Shown here: positions 42,397-52,672 of the stretch, one piece after another
Position numbering within the stretch: the stretch's first letter is position 1
Layout of the letters: the number at the start of each line of letters is the position of its first letter
Origin: ENR-C587 sp942493235
GTDB lineage: Bacteria; Bacteroidota; Ignavibacteria; Kapaibacteriales; UBA2268
Assembly (NCBI GenBank): GCA_942493235.1
Contig: OW818676.1
Coordinates: forward strand, 3,720,001-3,784,000
Direction of reading: 5' to 3'
Length of the DNA: 64,000 bases
The notes under the pieces: model-generated
What the model saw: only the letters and a program-made list of their open reading frames with translations
Told to the model about the DNA's origin: nothing
The model's database searches: none
Made by a program: the position numbers and the translations under genes

Positions 42397-45300
42397 TTAG
42401 AATGAATAACGAATACCTAACTGCATTCTCCAACGAGAATAGTAGTCATTGATTTCCCAGATATCGTCTTTATTAACTTTACCAGAGGTTAAGTATTGAG
42501 CTTTAATTCTTGAGCTCGGATCGTCTTTGACTTCATATCCGGCAAAATCGACCACCCCGTAAGTACTGTATGGCAAATACTCGCTTTTACCCCATTCTTT
42601 ATTGAGAAGGGCAAGAAAGTTCATTATATCAAGTGATATTTCAAATTTATTATCTTCAAATATTTTAAATGTATGAGAAATACGGAGGTCAACATTATTA
42701 CGCCAAGGCTGACGAAGGCTATTTCTCTCGTTTACTTTCCCGCGTTCTACATCGAACTGACCAATAAATTCTTCATAAAGCTGACCAAAAGTCTTGCCGG
42801 TACTTGGTTCGATTTCACTACCGTTAACCAATACCATATTATCATCTGACCAATTATTATCGGCACTGAGTTTATTAGGAATATAAGCTAAATCATTGCC
42901 TCTGTAATAATCATTATTAGCATCTTGAATTATCTCCGAATTTTGGAAATCATAATTAGACCCATAAACAAACGAGAATGGGAAACCGGAGCGTCCTTCG
43001 TAATAGAAACCGACAGTTGTTCTGTGGTCTTCATCCCAATTTAGTGAATAGGCAATATTAGCAAATATTCTATTATTAACACAGAAATTTGAAATTGACA
43101 ATTCAGGTGCATTAGGATCTAAAGCAGGATTATATTGAAAATTCGAGAGAGCTACAGAGCTGGTAGTAGAATTCAAATCTTTAGCTTTCATGTAATTATA
43201 AGCGATATTAAAAGACAAATTCGGGAATATGCCTTGATTAAATTGCTTTTGTATCTGTAATGATATATTGGACTGATAGCCAAGAGATGAATTTGCCATT
43301 TCGATTACAGAATAGTATTTATCACTTACGTAGTGCTGTCTATCGTAAATCTTACGCCCGTCTTTGCTACTAACTATAGTAGGATTACCCTCATCGCTAT
43401 AATTATATAAATAATCTATATTGATATTTCTATACATCACATCATAAAGTGTTTTGCTATACATTAGCTCAAGTGTACCGACTATTCCATACCCCAAATG
43501 GTAATCAACAGCCAGATTGCTTCTCATTAATTGAGGCATTTTAAAGCTGGGGTCTGTTATGGCAAGGTCTGATTTACGACTATATGCACCGATTGATCTA
43601 AGTGAATCGGCAATCTCTTCCCATCTTTGTGGTTCAAATCTCGGTTTAAAAGTACTATTGCCACTTAGCTCTACTGTTGAAAAATCGACACCGGTATTTG
43701 CAAACTGATTAGAGAACCAAACTGCAGGCACATTACCGGCGAAAACGCCTAAACCGCCACGTATTTGAATCTCTTTATCATCATACACATCGTAATTAAA
43801 TCCCATTCTCGGCGATAATGAAACCGGAGAAGGTAAGAAATTAGTGTTTCTGCCGGCGAATTCTTTAGAAAATTCGACATTCTCTTTAGGTGTATCTGTA
43901 AAATTGTATGCGTCAACTCTGAAGCCATAAGTTAATTTCAAATTCGGAATTACCGTCCAAACATCTTGAATATATGCTCCAATTTGTAAGAAGGAAAAAT
44001 CTACGGCAGGCTTTTTATTATTTGAGTCTAATGAATATGTTATTTTAAAACTATATGGACTTTTGTTATAGAAATCTTCAATATTATCAAATGACCAATT
44101 ACCCATATAATTAGGAATAAATAAATTCTCAAAATTTACATATTGATTAGATGTACCTACAGTAACGGCATGGTCGTCAACAAACCAGTTAAAATTATCA
44201 GTAAACTCCAATATTTTCTGGTCTAAAGTATTAGCCTGCATATTATAATCGGTACCGATATTTAGCTTTCCGGTATTATCAACACCAAAATTTCTAATTT
44301 GAATTTGTGGGAAAGCATTCCCCTGCAAATCTCTTTCATCGCTAACCGAAGTAAATGCAAGTCTGAATTCGTTTGCAATATTTGTACCGAATACGGAATT
44401 CAACTGAAGTACAGTTTGATTTTGAACACTTGTATTAAGATATTCCTGATTTTCAAATGAATAAGAAGCTTTATACCTGTCCACTCCTCTTCCGGCTTGA
44501 GCAGTTACGAAATTATGACGTAAGCTCATGCGATTAAAATCATTAATATTCCAATCCAAGCGACCGAATAATTTAATATTACTCAACTGTCTTTCATATA
44601 CGCCGTCTGAACCAATATCATAGTCATAATTGGTTAGGAAGTAATCTCTTAGTCCGGTAACTCTATCTACTTCTTCGGGTTTAACATAAAATGTATTTAC
44701 AGTATTATCAATATCAGTTGTAATAGAGCGGGTCTGAGGCTCGGTTTTGATTTTATATTCACCATTGACAAAGAAGAAAAGTTCATTTTTCTCAATAGGA
44801 CCGCCAAATCTACCGCTGATTAATATATCTTTAAAATCGGGATATTTATTTGATTCTTCATCGGCATAAGCAGAATTACCTACTAATGCTTGATTTTTAA
44901 AATTCGTATAAATAGAGCCACGATAAGTGTTGGTTCCGCTTCGCGTAATTGCATTAATTTGCCCGCCGGTAAAGCCGCCGTTTCTTAAATCAAAAGGAGA
45001 AATGGATACCTGCATCTCTTGAATTGCATCAATAGAAATCGGCTGAGTCTCTGCATTTCCGCCGGGAGTACCGGCAGCACTAAGACCAAATGCGTCATTC
45101 ATGATAGCACCATCAACTTGAATATTATTATATCGGTTATTTCTACCGCCAACGCTTGAGCCACCGGTTGAACCATCACTTTGTGATGATGTAACCGAAG
45201 GTGATAATCGTGCGAAATCTGTAAGAGAGCGTTCGGTAGTAGGCAAGTTATTAATTGCATCTTCTGTAACGGTCTGTGCCGCTCCCGTCTTATTACTATT

Positions 45301-45687
45301 AATAATATCGTTTTTGTTGGCTATTACTGTTATTTCTTTGGTAGTGTAGCCTTTTTCAGACATTTTAATATTCAACGTAAAGTTTTGGTCAATAGCTAAA
45401 ACTATGTCATCTTGAACATAGTTCTCAAAACCAATCATTGAAACGGTAACTTTGTACGGACCGCCAACTTTCATACCGGGGATATTGAATTTTCCTTTGG
45501 AATTAGTTTTAGCACCGTATTTAGTCCCTGTTGAAAGATGCTCGGCTCTGACAGTAGCTCCCGGCAAAACCAGCTTTTCAGCATCGGTGATAGTTCCGCT
45601 GATTGTCGCGGTAGTCGTTCCTTGAGAATAAGTATTTAATGTTGCAAAAAGCAATATAGCAACAATCCGAGTAAAGTACTTAATCAT
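42397..45687 (-). CDS. TonB-dependent receptor, Oar-like, with carboxypeptidase-regulatory-like domain
   Basis: A 1096-residue outer-membrane protein. Signal peptide 1-21; residues 25-112 are a CarboxypepD_reg-like beta-sandwich (ATISGTITDAEKLVLPGATV ... SKGKFNIPGMKVGGPYKVTVSMIGF). A plug domain (about 118-245, with VDGAIMNDAFG and GGQINAITRSGTN) precedes a long 22-strand barrel ending WRMQLGIRYSF with the terminal Phe used for barrel assembly. Similarity is to the Oar/OmpA-related TonB receptors that import or export large substrates. No SusD partner follows, so it is not a classical SusC. Adjacent genes give no substrate hint. Confidence 0.9.
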   Translation of the reverse strand: MIKYFTRIVAILLFATLNTYSQGTTTATISGTITDAEKLVLPGATVRAEHLSTGTKYGAKTNSKGKFNIPGMKVGGPYKVTVSMIGFENYVQDDIVLAIDQNFTLNIKMSEKGYTTKEITVIANKNDIINSNKTGAAQTVTEDAINNLPTTERSLTDFARLSPSVTSSQSDGSTGGSSVGGRNNRYNNIQVDGAIMNDAFGLSAAGTPGGNAETQPISIDAIQEMQVSISPFDLRNGGFTGGQINAITRSGTNTYRGSIYTNFKNQALVGNSAYADEESNKYPDFKDILISGRFGGPIEKNELFFFVNGEYKIKTEPQTRSITTDIDNTVNTFYVKPEEVDRVTGLRDYFLTNYDYDIGSDGVYERQLSNIKLFGRLDWNINDFNRMSLRHNFVTAQAGRGVDRYKASYSFENQEYLNTSVQNQTVLQLNSVFGTNIANEFRLAFTSVSDERDLQGNAFPQIQIRNFGVDNTGKLNIGTDYNMQANTLDQKILEFTDNFNWFVDDHAVTVGTSNQYVNFENLFIPNYMGNWSFDNIEDFYNKSPYSFKITYSLDSNNKKPAVDFSFLQIGAYIQDVWTVIPNLKLTYGFRVDAYNFTDTPKENVEFSKEFAGRNTNFLPSPVSLSPRMGFNYDVYDDKEIQIRGGLGVFAGNVPAVWFSNQFANTGVDFSTVELSGNSTFKPRFEPQRWEEIADSLRSIGAYSRKSDLAITDPSFKMPQLMRSNLAVDYHLGYGIVGTLELMYSKTLYDVMYRNINIDYLYNYSDEGNPTIVSSKDGRKIYDRQHYVSDKYYSVIEMANSSLGYQSNISLQIQKQFNQGIFPNLSFNIAYNYMKAKDLNSTTSSVALSNFQYNPALDPNAPELSISNFCVNNRIFANIAYSLNWDEDHRTTVGFYYEGRSGFPFSFVYGSNYDFQNSEIIQDANNDYYRGNDLAYIPNKLSADNNWSDDNMVLVNGSEIEPSTGKTFGQLYEEFIGQFDVERGKVNERNSLRQPWRNNVDLRISHTFKIFEDNKFEISLDIMNFLALLNKEWGKSEYLPYSTYGVVDFAGYEVKDDPSSRIKAQYLTSGKVNKDDIWEINDYYSRWRMQLGIRYSF

Positions 45688-45801
45688 ATATAACCTATAT
45701 ATTATTTTGATAAATTTGCAATATTAGGAATACAAAAGTAAATAAATTATTCTAATTAGAATAATTAATTGAGTGTTAAGTATAAAATTTATTATTGAGT
45801 T

Positions 45802-47223
45802 TTATTTTTTATCATAAGCTTTTTTGTAAAAATGCAAAGATATTAAAGTTACTATACCTATTGCTAAAAATACAAACCAAATTCTGTTAGGACTATATGT
45901 ATTCCATAAAAAATCTCTAATGCCCATATCATTATATCCGGTAATAGCTTTTAGCTTTTCTACCGCAAATTTACTTTCTACTTCAATATTATAATTCTTA
46001 AGTAAATAGTGAGATGCTAAATTTGATTTATCACCGAAGCTATTATACAGATAACCTCCGAGAACAGCTCCGCCACCTAAACCAATAGCAAAGGATAAGT
46101 TCAAAAAACCAATTAATGTAGCTTTATTATTCTCGCCAGACATTTTAGATAAAAAGTTTATAAACTGCGGGTTTGTAATCATCTCTCCAAAAGTATAAAC
46201 CACTAAACCAATTAGAAATATTAGCCCAATATTTGAAGATCCGCATACAAATAATCCAATTACCGAAAGTGCAATTCCTATCCAGATAGTATAAGTACTT
46301 TGAGACTTTGAAAATATTTTTTCTATTTGAACGACAAAAATAAATACCAAAACTGTATTAATTCCATACAGCCATTCATAAGAAACCATTTTCCCAATTG
46401 ATGATTGTATGGTAAAAACCTCGCCCAAACCAAAAATTGAAATCAAATCGGAAGTGTCAACCCAATCGTAAATAAAATTAGGCAAAGTTTCGTAAAATTG
46501 CATATATATTGTTGTAAATCCTGACATTATTAAAATAAATAGATACACCCTCGGATTACGCAAATTCTTAAAAGTATGAGCAAATGTACTATCTTGAACA
46601 GCAGATTTTGAACTATCTTCGTACAAAAAAAGAGTTAAAAAGAAATTAGCTAATATTATAACCGCCGCACCTAAAAATATATAATCCCAACTTTGATTTT
46701 TTAAATACTTAGAAAATGGAACAGCTATTAATACACCGAAATTCAATAACATTATATATAGAGACCAGCCCCGAGATGAATTGTTTGGATTCAATTGATG
46801 AGCTATTGCCCCTTGTACTGCCGGCTTAAACATTCCTGAGCCAAACCCCAATACAATCGCTCCTAACAGAAATGGTAGAAATTCTGTCTGAGTACCCAGA
46901 AACCAATATCCCACTATGATAAAAATATATGAAGTTAATAAAGTGATTTTATAGCCCTTTTTATCTGCTATAGAGCCAAATATAAATGGAGTCAACCTCT
47001 GAACTAATGCCCAAAATAAGAATATTAATCCTTTTAAATTGTGATTCCAGTGCAAACCACCAGCTACATCATCTTGAGAAATATATATTGACATCTGCAA
47101 AACAACTACTTGATAAGCAAATATTTCAAGCATTTGGAAGAGATTCAGCAGCCAATAATTACGATTATATTCTTTTATGCTCTTCAATTTTTTTGTATCT
47201 TTATAATATTTCAAAAAACTCAA
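45802..47223 (-). CDS. Major facilitator superfamily transporter (POT-like)
   Basis: A 473-residue protein with about 12-14 hydrophobic helices. The loop after TM2 carries GSIADKKGYKITLL, equivalent to the MFS GxxxDRxGRR motif, and VLGFGSGMFKPAVQGAIAHQL matches the TM4 region of peptide/POT-type carriers. A second TM block (about 290-440) contains FTFGEMITNPQFINFLSKM. The cytoplasmic loop near 200-225 is short. The substrate is unknown; di/tripeptides are the default for the subfamily. It is a single gene. Confidence 0.75.
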   Translation of the reverse strand: MSFLKYYKDTKKLKSIKEYNRNYWLLNLFQMLEIFAYQVVVLQMSIYISQDDVAGGLHWNHNLKGLIFLFWALVQRLTPFIFGSIADKKGYKITLLTSYIFIIVGYWFLGTQTEFLPFLLGAIVLGFGSGMFKPAVQGAIAHQLNPNNSSRGWSLYIMLLNFGVLIAVPFSKYLKNQSWDYIFLGAAVIILANFFLTLFLYEDSSKSAVQDSTFAHTFKNLRNPRVYLFILIMSGFTTIYMQFYETLPNFIYDWVDTSDLISIFGLGEVFTIQSSIGKMVSYEWLYGINTVLVFIFVVQIEKIFSKSQSTYTIWIGIALSVIGLFVCGSSNIGLIFLIGLVVYTFGEMITNPQFINFLSKMSGENNKATLIGFLNLSFAIGLGGGAVLGGYLYNSFGDKSNLASHYLLKNYNIEVESKFAVEKLKAITGYNDMGIRDFLWNTYSPNRIWFVFLAIGIVTLISLHFYKKAYDKK

Positions 47224-47597
47224 TATACTGAAAATTTAGCATATTTTGTAATTATTTTTGTATAATAAACTATTTGATAAATCAAGCTATACTACGATAG
47301 TTTAAAAGTAAAATTATGTTCTTTGTTTTTAAATTAGATTAGCATAATCGCAATCTACTGCATAGATTAAATAATTCAATCTGATATTCAATAAGTATTT
47401 TATATTCAAATCACACTGATACTTGCTGACGGCAAACCTTTAGATTTATAATTATTTATTTAATTTTTCTATCTTTAATAATTCGTATTTTTTTATAGTT
47501 TTGTAGCTTTCTTATAAATTATCAAAAAATTCTAAAGCCGTTACTACATTTTTTTATATTTTTGTGTTCCTAATAATTAATAAATTTGAAATATTCA
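47224..47597. other. Intergenic, AT-rich region upstream of the thiamine pyrophosphokinase gene
   Basis: No gene or repeat is recognised. TATTTTTG at about 47559-47566 matches TAnnTTTG, a possible -7 element roughly 30 bp before ATG 47598, but a -33 TTTG at the right distance is not evident. No thiamine (THI-box) riboswitch signature was seen. Confidence 0.3.
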
Positions 47598-48278
47598 ATG
47601 ATAGATAAAATCAATATAGATTCAAAAGTATTTTCTGCTGTAATCTGCTTAAATGCAGACCTACCTGAGATTGAGATATTTACTAAGATTAGTGGAATTC
47701 CAATTATTGCCGCAGACGGAGCAGCAGATAAATTATTCAAGTTGAATATTTTACCCGATTATATCATCGGCGATTTAGACTCTTGTACTATTGATTTGTT
47801 TAAAAATAAAATCCCCGATAACAGAATAATTCAATTAACCGAGCAGGATACAAATGACTTCGAGAAATGTTTAAAATATTGCATAAGTTTAGGATATATA
47901 GATATATTAATTATCGGATTCCATGGCGGTGAATTAGAGCATACTTTCAATAATTGGAGTGTATTTAAGCGTTTTTCAAAAATAATGAATTTGTGCATAT
48001 TTGATAAAAACAGATACGGATTTACTATCAGCTCTGACACCGAAATCAATGTTAAGCTAAATGAAATTATTTCACTAATCCCTCAACCGTCTTCTATAGT
48101 AAAAACATATAATTTAAAGTGGGGGTTGGACAATGAAGTATTGGAATTAGGAACTCGCGAAGGTGCCCGAAATATTGCTTTGAGTGAAAATATAAGAATT
48201 AATGTAAGTAGCGGAGAAATCTTATTATTTATTGATAGCCGTCTGCCCTATTGCCCTGTGAAAACACACCTCTCCTGA
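47598..48278 (+). CDS. Thiamine diphosphokinase
   Basis: 226 residues from ATG 47598 (a TTG four codons upstream also opens the frame). It transfers pyrophosphate from ATP to thiamine. ADGAADKLFKLNILPDYIIGDLDS carries the GDLDS metal motif, TEQDTNDFEKCLKYC matches the xxDxTDxxKAL motif, and GFHGGELEHTFNNWSVF is the third conserved segment. The C-terminal beta-sandwich (LKWGLDNEVLELGTREGARNI) is present. Its stop lies within a hairpin shared with the convergent clpP. Confidence 0.9.
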   Translation: MIDKINIDSKVFSAVICLNADLPEIEIFTKISGIPIIAADGAADKLFKLNILPDYIIGDLDSCTIDLFKNKIPDNRIIQLTEQDTNDFEKCLKYCISLGYIDILIIGFHGGELEHTFNNWSVFKRFSKIMNLCIFDKNRYGFTISSDTEINVKLNEIISLIPQPSSIVKTYNLKWGLDNEVLELGTREGARNIALSENIRINVSSGEILLFIDSRLPYCPVKTHLS

Positions 48279-48293
48279 AATATTCAAGAGAGG
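48269..48293. terminator. Hairpin between convergent thiamine diphosphokinase and clpP genes
   Basis: CCTCTC (48269-48274) pairs with GAGAGG (48288-48293), extended by TGAA/TTCA after one mismatch. The stop codon of the kinase gene is inside the stem. No long T-run follows in either direction (TGTGTTTTC on the minus strand), so it is a weak bidirectional terminator or an mRNA-protecting hairpin. Confidence 0.45.
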
Positions 48294-48356
48294 CACTAAT
48301 AATGATAATCTAAAAATATTTAATTTAAATATTGCTTTCAGAAATTAGAAAATATA

Positions 48357-48968
48357 TTATTCGGCTTTTGGCTTAATATCTTCGATTTTTCTTTCCATAA
48401 TTTGGTCGATAATTCCATAATCAAGAGCTTCTTGAGGGCTCATATAGAAGTCTCTTTCGGCATCTTTTAGAATTTGTGATATATCTTTACCGGTATGCTT
48501 AGAGATAATTTCATATAATACTTTACGCATACGGAGCATTTCATTAGTATAAATTTCAATATCGGTAGTTTGCCCTTGAGTACCGCCGGCAGGCTGATGC
48601 ATCATAATTCTTGAATTCGGTAGAGCAAATCTCTTTCCTTTTGCACCGGCACAGAGTAGCACCTGAGCAAAAGAAGCCGCCATACCCATACATATAGTTG
48701 AAATATCGGGTGTAACGAACTGCATAGTGTCATAAATTGCAAGACCGGCACTAACACTTCCGCCCGGTGAATTTATATAAATATTAATATCTTTCTGTGG
48801 GTCTTCGCTCTGTAAAAACAATAATTGTGCAATTACAAGTGCAGCAGTGTTATCATCTATCTGTGAACCGATAAAAATGATTCTGTCTTTAAGAAGTCTT
48901 GAATATATATCATAAGACCTTTCGCCACGGCTTGTCTGCTCTACTACCATCGGAACTAAATAGCTCAT
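48357..48968 (-). CDS. clpP: ATP-dependent Clp protease proteolytic subunit
   Basis: A 203-residue serine protease subunit that forms the double-heptamer chamber fed by ClpX or ClpA/C. The catalytic triad is visible: Ser99 in MGMAASFAQ, His124 in MMHQPAGG and Asp173 in AERDFYM. INSPGGSV at 66-73 is the oxyanion-side motif. MAASFAQ replaces the common QAASMGA but keeps the serine. clpX is not adjacent downstream. ATG 48968 gives a short N-terminal propeptide. Confidence 0.96.
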   Translation of the reverse strand: MSYLVPMVVEQTSRGERSYDIYSRLLKDRIIFIGSQIDDNTAALVIAQLLFLQSEDPQKDINIYINSPGGSVSAGLAIYDTMQFVTPDISTICMGMAASFAQVLLCAGAKGKRFALPNSRIMMHQPAGGTQGQTTDIEIYTNEMLRMRKVLYEIISKHTGKDISQILKDAERDFYMSPQEALDYGIIDQIMERKIEDIKPKAE

Positions 48969-49281
48969 ATTATTTCCTGTTATTGATTTTAAAATTTATT
49001 ATAAAGAACTTATAACGAATAAGCTAAAACTATCTTTTATTTTCTGTTCTGGTTAAAACTTGATTTTTCAACTTAAACTCACTGATTCGTGTGGTCATAG
49101 ATTAATTTTTGAATATGATTAATATTCCCAAATTGCCCGTTATCCCAGTTACTAACCACCAGCCCCAATCCCCAATCCCCAAACTCTATCCCCTATCCCC
49201 AAATACCTATCTCCCATTTCTCGGTTACTAACCACCAGTCCCAATCCCCAAACCCCCATACAAAATAGCGAAGAGGCAAAA
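48969..49281. other. Intergenic with C-rich low-complexity tract
   Basis: No gene is visible. Positions 49130-49262 are dominated by CCCAATCCCC / CCCCTATCCCC units and twice contain GTTACTAACCACCAG. The end, CATACAAAATAGCGAAGAGGC at 49257-49277, is a minus-strand copy of the GGNTCTT...CTRTTTT boundary motif; no opposing copy was found here. Confidence 0.5.
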
Positions 49282-50043
49282 TCAGGAATCCAACCAATCT
49301 TTGAATTTAGTAACTTTATCGATGCTGACATAGACTTCTTTGTCGCAGGCTGGGATTAAGTCCAATTTTAGCCTACTTTTAGGAAATACATTGATATTTT
49401 TTATAGATTTGAGTTTAACAAGATATTGCCTATTAATCCTGAAAAATATTTTCGGATTGAGCTGTTCGCTAAGTTCTTCTAAGCTTAAATCGACGGGATA
49501 TTTGTGTTTATCATTGGTAATTAAAATAGTAGTGCCGGCTTCGGAAGTAAAATATGCAATTTCATCTGTACTGATAGTTTTTATGCTTTGCCCTATAGTA
49601 ATCGAAAATCTTTCTTTATAATTGGCAACGGCAGCACCGCTTAACATATTAATAATAGATTTTAAATCAATGCCTTCAATGGAATTAACATTCATTGCTT
49701 TATACTTTTCGATACTCTTAATTAAATCTTCCTGAATAATTGGCTTTAATAGATAATCTATGCTTTTCAGCTTAAAGGCTTTTATTGCATACTCGTCAAA
49801 AGCAGTGGTAAATATTATTGACGAATTAACCTTTACATTTTCGAAAATCGTAAAGCTAAGCCCGTCGTCCAAATGAATGTCTAAAAATATTAAATCCGGT
49901 TCGGGATTATCATTAAGCCATTCTATCGAATCCTCAACCGATTCTAACTTAGCAAGTATTTTTATATTTTCATCATATTTTAGAATCATTGATTCAAGCC
50001 TTTTTGCTGATAATTCTTCATCTTCAATTATGATTACATTCAT
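49282..50043 (-). CDS. LytTR-family response regulator
   Basis: 253 residues: receiver domain 1-120 with acidic pair E7/D8 and phospho-acceptor Asp55 (LIFLDIHLDDG), Lys in LLKPI near 104, a short linker, and a LytTR DNA-binding domain (about 145-250; YFTSEAGTTILIT, KIFFRINRQYLVKLKSI). It should bind promoters as a dimer when phosphorylated. It lies 79 bp downstream of a LytS-type sensor gene on the same strand, its evident partner. Confidence 0.92.
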   Translation of the reverse strand: MNVIIIEDEELSAKRLESMILKYDENIKILAKLESVEDSIEWLNDNPEPDLIFLDIHLDDGLSFTIFENVKVNSSIIFTTAFDEYAIKAFKLKSIDYLLKPIIQEDLIKSIEKYKAMNVNSIEGIDLKSIINMLSGAAVANYKERFSITIGQSIKTISTDEIAYFTSEAGTTILITNDKHKYPVDLSLEELSEQLNPKIFFRINRQYLVKLKSIKNINVFPKSRLKLDLIPACDKEVYVSIDKVTKFKDWLDS

Positions 50044-50122
50044 TTTACTACCTATATATTTATTTTGTATTTATTCATTTTATTTATTCATTCGATTTAT
50101 TTATTTAATTGAAAGATAATGT

Positions 50123-52540
50123 CTATAACAAAGGGATTTTTGCAATATATTCCTTATCAACTACTCCGAAAAATACTTCTTTATCAGTGAAAAATTGGTA
50201 TCGACTACGAATATTAGTATGCCCCAGTCCGGTTGATTGAATATAATTTTCCCGTTTATTGTAGTTATTAATTACGCATAGATTATCATCTTTATCTACA
50301 AATATTTTTACTTGTAAAGGTTTCTTTTTAGAAAACATATTATGTTTTATGGAATTTTCTATTAGTATCTGAAGTGATAATGGCAGAATTTGATAATCCA
50401 TTTTTGCTAAATCAATATTTATATTCACATTTATTTTATCCTTGAATCTAATCTCAAGTAAGAAAATATATGAATGCAGAAATTCCATTTCGGTCTTTAA
50501 GTTAACTAATTCCTTATCTTTATTCTCTAATACGTACCTATATATTTTTGAAAGATGCTCGGTAAATCTTTCTGCCAGGTCCGGTTCAATTCTAATAAGT
50601 GATGATAATACATTTAAGCTGTTGAAAAGAAAGTGCGGATTAACCTGATTTTTGAGCATATCGAATTGAGATTGAAGATTTTCTTTTTCCAATTTCAGTA
50701 ATTCGTTTTTCTTGGTCTGAAGCTCAGAGAAATATGTCTGCATTTGCTCTTTAGTATCACTGTAATTTTTTTCTAATATCGAGACCGCTCTTCCTAATTC
50801 ACTTTCTAATTTCATACGTTCGCTAATATCTTCGACAAGTGAAGCCACTCCAATAATATTACCTTCAGAATTTTTAAGCGGAGTATTATACCACTGGCAA
50901 ATAATTTCTTTTTTATCCTTAGTAAAGTTTTTATTAGTGCTTCGAGTACTGCCCGAGCGTTTAGTAATATTTAGCCATAGATTATTTATATTTTCATTAA
51001 TTTCTTCGGGGACTATCAAGCTATGAGCATGATTTCCGATAGCTTCCTGCTTAGTATATCCGAAAATCCTCTCGGCAGACGGATTCCAGTCTTTAACTTT
51101 AAAATCAGAATCCCATTCGATATATGCAAGCGGAGTTTGATTAATGTGGAATGTAAGCCTCTCGTTTGACTTTCTCAATTCTTCGAGAGCAAGTTTCTGT
51201 GCACTAATATTCCAGTCAATACCGCAGATTAAAATACTGCCGTCGGCTTGAGTCAATCTGAATCTGGTTGATTGAAATTGATAATTAAATCCATTATGCT
51301 TATATTCGAATTCATCTGACATTTCAATTTCATTGCTATTATATGTTTTGTCTTCCATCTTTTTTAAGACATCGTAAATCTCATCTCCAGAGAGGTCTTC
51401 GAGAGTTTTCCCAACTAAATCATGGGTCTCTACTAAGTCTTTAAGAAATTTATTGGCATATAAATATTTCCTGTCTTTGTCTTTTATAAACACTGTAGCA
51501 GGAATACTATCCATAAATATTGAGAATCTTTTTTCACTCTCTTTTAGCTCATATTCAGCCTTTTTACGCTCAGCAATATCGCGGATATATGTAAGAGTAG
51601 CAATCCTGCCACTATAATTTATCAGTCCAGCATTAAATTCTACGTATCTCTTTTTGCCGTCTTTACCAACAAGAATTGAGTCATATATCGATGATAGCTC
51701 AATTCCTGACTGCCTTTTATTATATAAATTCAGTACGTCATCATGTAATTCCGGAGATATATAATCAATAAATGGAGTATTAAGCATTTCTTCGACTTCA
51801 TACCCCAATATCTTTGCCATCATCGAATTGATAAACCGCACGAAGCCATCTTGGATAATCACTACACCGTCATTAGCTCTTTCGACTAAAGTTCTGTATT
51901 TCTCTTCGGACTCTTTAATTTCGACGTTTGCTCTGGTGATTTCTTTCGTTTTTGCAAATAAATCATAAGATATTTTATTGTTGATAATTGCCGCCCCACT
52001 GCCTATTGCAATAGTTCCCATCAGGAAATATGTCAAATCAAATACCTCTTGTGTAGTAATTACTTGATTAGTAAAACACAAAGAACCGAATAAATACAAA
52101 AGAAAAAACATTATCCCGTTGATTATCAATGTCTTATATGGCAGTGGAATAAATGCAAACCAAATAATTAATACAAAGTGCATATTTACACGGTATGATT
52201 CGTTAAATCCCGACCTAAATATAGACAATGCCGTAATAAATAATACACAGGTATAAACCCCGATAATGAGGTATCTTACCGTTAACTGTTTATTATTCAT
52301 TATTTTATATATATTGATAGACAGGATTGCAATAGTTATAAATCTAAGAGCTAATACATAGTAATCGGTAGTTGTATAGGCTGATAAATCGAACTTTATA
52401 AAACCAATTATGATTGTTATGGCAACCATCGAGAAAAGCATGCCTCTTAGCTTAAAGCCTACAAATCTGAACTTTTTAAATTCCGTATCTTTGTTAGCAA
52501 GATTAATCTCGCCGAGCATATTTCTAAAATATTTTAGCAT
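50123..52540 (-). CDS. LytS-type sensor histidine kinase with multiple PAS domains
   Basis: 805 residues: about six transmembrane helices in 28-190, then three PAS domains (about 205-325, 330-450 and 455-575; FINSMMAKILGYEVEEM, YANKFLKDLVE and DWNPSAERIFGYTKQEA). A coiled coil leads to the His_kinase domain with NQVNPHFLFNSLNVLSSLI, in which the phospho-histidine belongs to the NPHFLFN box, and a short ATPase domain (LIENSIKHNM, GLGHTNIRSR). The partner is the LytTR regulator downstream. Multi-PAS input suggests redox or small-ligand sensing. Confidence 0.9.
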   Translation of the reverse strand: MLKYFRNMLGEINLANKDTEFKKFRFVGFKLRGMLFSMVAITIIIGFIKFDLSAYTTTDYYVLALRFITIAILSINIYKIMNNKQLTVRYLIIGVYTCVLFITALSIFRSGFNESYRVNMHFVLIIWFAFIPLPYKTLIINGIMFFLLYLFGSLCFTNQVITTQEVFDLTYFLMGTIAIGSGAAIINNKISYDLFAKTKEITRANVEIKESEEKYRTLVERANDGVVIIQDGFVRFINSMMAKILGYEVEEMLNTPFIDYISPELHDDVLNLYNKRQSGIELSSIYDSILVGKDGKKRYVEFNAGLINYSGRIATLTYIRDIAERKKAEYELKESEKRFSIFMDSIPATVFIKDKDRKYLYANKFLKDLVETHDLVGKTLEDLSGDEIYDVLKKMEDKTYNSNEIEMSDEFEYKHNGFNYQFQSTRFRLTQADGSILICGIDWNISAQKLALEELRKSNERLTFHINQTPLAYIEWDSDFKVKDWNPSAERIFGYTKQEAIGNHAHSLIVPEEINENINNLWLNITKRSGSTRSTNKNFTKDKKEIICQWYNTPLKNSEGNIIGVASLVEDISERMKLESELGRAVSILEKNYSDTKEQMQTYFSELQTKKNELLKLEKENLQSQFDMLKNQVNPHFLFNSLNVLSSLIRIEPDLAERFTEHLSKIYRYVLENKDKELVNLKTEMEFLHSYIFLLEIRFKDKINVNINIDLAKMDYQILPLSLQILIENSIKHNMFSKKKPLQVKIFVDKDDNLCVINNYNKRENYIQSTGLGHTNIRSRYQFFTDKEVFFGVVDKEYIAKIPLL

Positions 52541-52672
52541 TAATCAATTTCTATAATTTTCACTAAATCTGAACCCAAATATAAATAATATTTTTAAAAC
52601 TCTTTACTTTAGAATTATAAAGCACGGCTTTAAATGATTGAATGGCTAAATAAAGTATTTGAATAGGATTTT
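52541..52672. other. Short intergenic stretch before the tandem array
   Basis: AT-rich, between the divergently placed sensor start and the 80-bp array. No structured element was recognised. Confidence 0.35.

Noticed and set aside
47224..47597. Thiamine riboswitch upstream of the thiamine diphosphokinase gene
   Set aside because: No conserved CTGAGA / ACCTG THI-box segments are visible in the leader.
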